From NCBI RefSeq assembly GCF_000321225.1, contig NW_004450459.1, positions 2,300,236 to 2,364,235 of the forward strand: a DNA stretch of 64,000 nucleotides, in the 5' to 3' direction. The notes under the pieces were generated by a model that worked only from the letters and a program-made list of their open reading frames with translations, was not told the DNA's origin and ran no database searches. Source of the DNA: Odobenus rosmarus divergens (lineage: Eukaryota > Chordata > Mammalia > Carnivora > Odobenidae). Both the position numbers and the translations under genes were made by a program. Every line of letters starts with the position of its first letter. Position 1 is the stretch's first letter. Of this stretch, positions 61,345 through 64,000 are shown piece by piece.

Positions 61345-61690
61345 CTGGAACTTCTCTTTAGCCCTGCCTCCTGAGATATGTCTCTCTAGGTCCTCCTCTG
61401 GCCTCTCGGATCAAGTTGCTCTGTCCCTTCAAAGTCTGTTCTTCCTCTGCTGTGTATGTTGATGTTCCGGTTTCACCAATGGTTTTCTGCTGGTGGTCCT
61501 CTACACCTTCTCCCTGGATGACCCCTGTCTCTCAGGGCACTGTCTCTGCTAAGGACTGCTACTCAGAGCCCCGACCTCTGCCCCAATCCTCAGCTCTGTA
61601 TATCCAGTGGCCAACTGGATCCCCCATAATCGTGTCTAGAGCCAAACTTATTTGGGCTGAAAGATTTTACTCTGAAATGTGAGAATGAAG
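61345..61690 (+). repeat. L2 ORF fragment, sense
   Basis: CTACACCTTCTCCCTGGATG, ACCCCTGTCTCTCAGGGCAC, GTATATCCAGTGGCCAACTG match the L2 reverse-transcriptase region order. Confidence 0.65.
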
Positions 61691-62549
61691 TTACTCATTC
61701 TAAAGGAATATCCTGAGATAATAAAAGATATATTTAGAAGAGGAAGCGAGCCAGTGCCAAAGAGTGAGAAAGAAAGAACATTAACCATATTTCTTATAAA
61801 TCTTCAGGGTACAAGAATTACATATTTTAATAATATTTTTAACCATCTGAGTACAAATTAAATCTAACGTTATTTGAACGCCAGGTTCAAATGAAGGGTG
61901 ACCCTTTGTTCTGTTGGATTTGTTTTCAGCCCCTCACCAAATGTTAAAACCAGATTGAGAAACAGAAGTAGAAATGTTGTTTATTTGGAATCCTCCTTGG
62001 CCTCTAAGCATTGCTCCTTTCCCATGCAAAGTGGAGAAGCTTTTAAAGGCCACTCCGAGTAAAGCTCCATGTGGGAGCTGATTCCGTTCCCTCTTCACTG
62101 CAGAATGCTCAACTCAGAGGAAGAATGCGGGGGGTGGGGGGAGGAGAAAAAGAAAAAGGGAAAGCAAAAAGGAGGAAAGAATGAACTATTAATAATTTCT
62201 CTCTCTACCCAAAATCTGTGTGTGAAGAATAAGTGGTAATTAATTATGCCAAAATGTTTTGGTATTATCAAAATTTTTTTAAAGGAGATGTGCCCATGTT
62301 TTTTAGATTATGTTCTCACCTGATGCTAATACGATACCCACAGGATATTTGAAAAATTTGAAGTTCTAGAAGATTTTCATTGAAAACCTGTTAGAATTTC
62401 TCCATGGGTTCATTTTTAAAGCAAAAGTTGAAAGAAATTTAAATTCTAATATGTCTTCAGGAACACCTGAACTCGATTCTTCCCCTAGACAACTCTTCTC
62501 CTTATATTCTTTAGATTAAATGGTGGCAACTATCATAACACATGCCTCC
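61691..62549. other. Unique intron
   Basis: A G-rich stretch near 62130 and nothing else recognised. Confidence 0.5.
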
Positions 62550-63300
62550 AACCTCCCCTTTTCTTCTCACAGCCACACAGCCACACACACACTGGGTCCT
62601 ACAGGTTTAATCTTCCACTATGTCTCAAATTCATCCCTGTGACTGACCACTGCCCTACTTCAAATCCTCATCTATTCCCATCATCATTGGTCTCCTTTAC
62701 TCCACTTTTATTCGCTTTGTAACCATCTCCCAGGCAGCTGCTAAAACAATTTATCAAAAATCCAGATTGACTCACACAAATTTTCTGCTTAAATCCTTTT
62801 TTTCATTCTGTATCTTATCATCTACTCAAATAATATCTGCTGAGGACCAGGACCTCTGTGTCAGATCAACGTACAATGTTGGGAACGTGTCACAAATGAG
62901 ACCAACAGGGTTTCCATGCCCACAGAGCTCTGCCCTCACCATCGAATTTACACTAATACGGCTTACGTGGTCCTCCAAGATGAGACCCCTAACGGCCACC
63001 TGAGCTTCATTTCTCACCATCCCTGACTCAAACATTACATTAGCAACACACGTCTGTTTACAGTTCCCTGTATACGTCATGCTCTTTCTCACCTTTGTGA
63101 TTTTCTCCTACTGACCCTTTTCTCTCCTCTCCCACTCGATCTGCCTCTTTCTATGCATTCTCTGAGAGAAAGTCTCTCTCTGACCCACTCAGACTGGGTG
63201 AAGTATTCTTCCACTGTGTTCCTATATAATACCTACATTCTGTACCACTGTATCTATTATGTTGTAAATATCTGTATACATATGTGGACACAATTCATTT
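62550..63300 (+). repeat. L2-like fragment, sense, diverged
   Basis: Segments such as CAGGCAGCTGCTAAAACAAT, GACTCACACAAATTTTCTGC and CTGTATACGTCATGCTCTTT follow the L2 order weakly. Confidence 0.5.
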
Positions 63301-64000
63301 TAGGTACATCTAGTTCTAGACAAACATTTATTTAACAACTACCAAATTCAAACATAATGACTCATATATTCAATGGTAAATTTAGAAAAAGTTGTTGGCA
63401 AAGAGATGCTGATATTAACAGAGTTACAATTCAGGGAAGGGGGCAGGAGGCAGGAGTTGTTCAGATCCCAGTTCTAATTCCATTTCCACGATGGACTTAA
63501 AAAACTCAGGCAGTTCAACAAATATAGAGTAAATTCAACGGACTGTCTTGTTCTAGTAATCTCTGCTGCACTAGTATGTTTGCCTTCCTGATTGAGGTAT
63601 TAATAATTAAGTGTATTGTGATAAAGTCTGGTCCTTTTGCTAGGGGAGAGGGTTTGAGGAAAAGCTCTTAACAGATGGCTTCAAGCATTCTTCATATGAG
63701 AATAAAGAACCCAGGAGAAAACTGTATGTAAAAATATATTGAGGCAGTAGGGAGTAATCATTACCTGCAAATACACAACTATACATGGAGGAGAAGTCCT
63801 ATACCATTGGGCTACTAGAGGAAAAACTAAGACTTTCTTTGAGACCTTCAGAACACTCCATGAGACAAAAAGCAGGCTACCCAAGCCCAGTTGTATTGAA
63901 GGGATCTTGTTTTTTAAGGCCAGTATCAGTGGGGAAGTAAGCCAAAGCTGCCTCCTCAGATGAGATCTTGGAATAATTTCTTTTTTTTCCATTTTAAGCT
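63301..64000. other. Unique intron at the right edge
   Basis: Nothing recognised. Confidence 0.5.

Larger units (their letters stand above)
32173..64000 (-). other. ZNF385B: ZNF385B upstream intron (open at right edge)
   Basis: Everything right of the 32-kb exon appears intronic on the minus strand. I looked for the finger-1 exon (peptide around CEVCNIQLNS) and did not find it, so this intron exceeds 31.8 kb. Alternative non-coding first exons could be present but cannot be recognised from sequence alone. Confidence 0.8.

Noticed and set aside
32300..64000. Zinc-finger 1 exon of ZNF385B
   Set aside because: Searched by eye for sequence that could encode CEVCNIQLNS on the minus strand; none found, so it is inferred to lie beyond the window.

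Overview
This window is nuclear DNA from a carnivoran mammal. It is AT-rich and mostly non-coding. It is packed with tRNA-Lys-derived CAN SINEs in the form with box A near TGGCTCAGTCGGTTAAG and box B near GGGATCGAGCCC, followed by a CT-rich tract and an (AATAAA)n tail. It also holds carnivore-type L1 3' ends and ancient MIR and L2 copies. The SINE sequence fits arctoid carnivores (bear, panda, seal or mustelid) better than dog or cat; that is inference from remembered SINE consensus sequences. There is no operon, CRISPR array, phage or other prokaryotic feature.

The only protein-coding gene I can support is ZNF385B, on the minus strand. Two internal coding exons are visible. The upstream exon is at 32030-32172 (143 nt) and the next is at 4978-5088 (111 nt), separated by a 26.9-kb intron. 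Both have consensus AG acceptors and GTGAGT donors, their phases join cleanly, and their peptides match ZNF385B as I remember it (...LFPNFNT joined to [13 protein letters not shown]...). The rest of the window is intron: 1-4977 is downstream of the second exon, and 32173-64000 is upstream of the first. The first zinc-finger exon was not found and must lie beyond 64000.

Layout: 0.5-4.0 kb holds L1 and SINE insertions; 4.98-5.09 kb is a coding exon; 5.7-8.4 kb is a young L1 with an internal inversion and a SINE in its 3' target-site duplication; 9-21 kb is mostly old unique intron with a promoter-like patch near 13 kb; 21-24 kb is a SINE cluster; 24-33 kb is largely free of young repeats and contains the 32-kb exon; 33-34.2 kb is an old L1 with two SINEs; 34.5-35.4 kb is enhancer-like unique sequence; 36-41.4 kb is a nest of SINEs, MIRs, an LTR and three L1 fragments; 41.4-47.8 kb is largely unique; 47.8-59.1 kb is a mosaic of SINE, L2, MIR and MER5-like elements; 59.1-64 kb is unique sequence with L2 pieces.

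The most useful second-look items are the twin-primed L1 carrying a 23-bp piece that also occurs 1.16 kb away, the promoter-like patch at 12.9-13.6 kb with an inverted pair of splice-donor motifs, and the duplicated 15-mer in the 35.2-kb unique block. I found no previously undescribed gene system.
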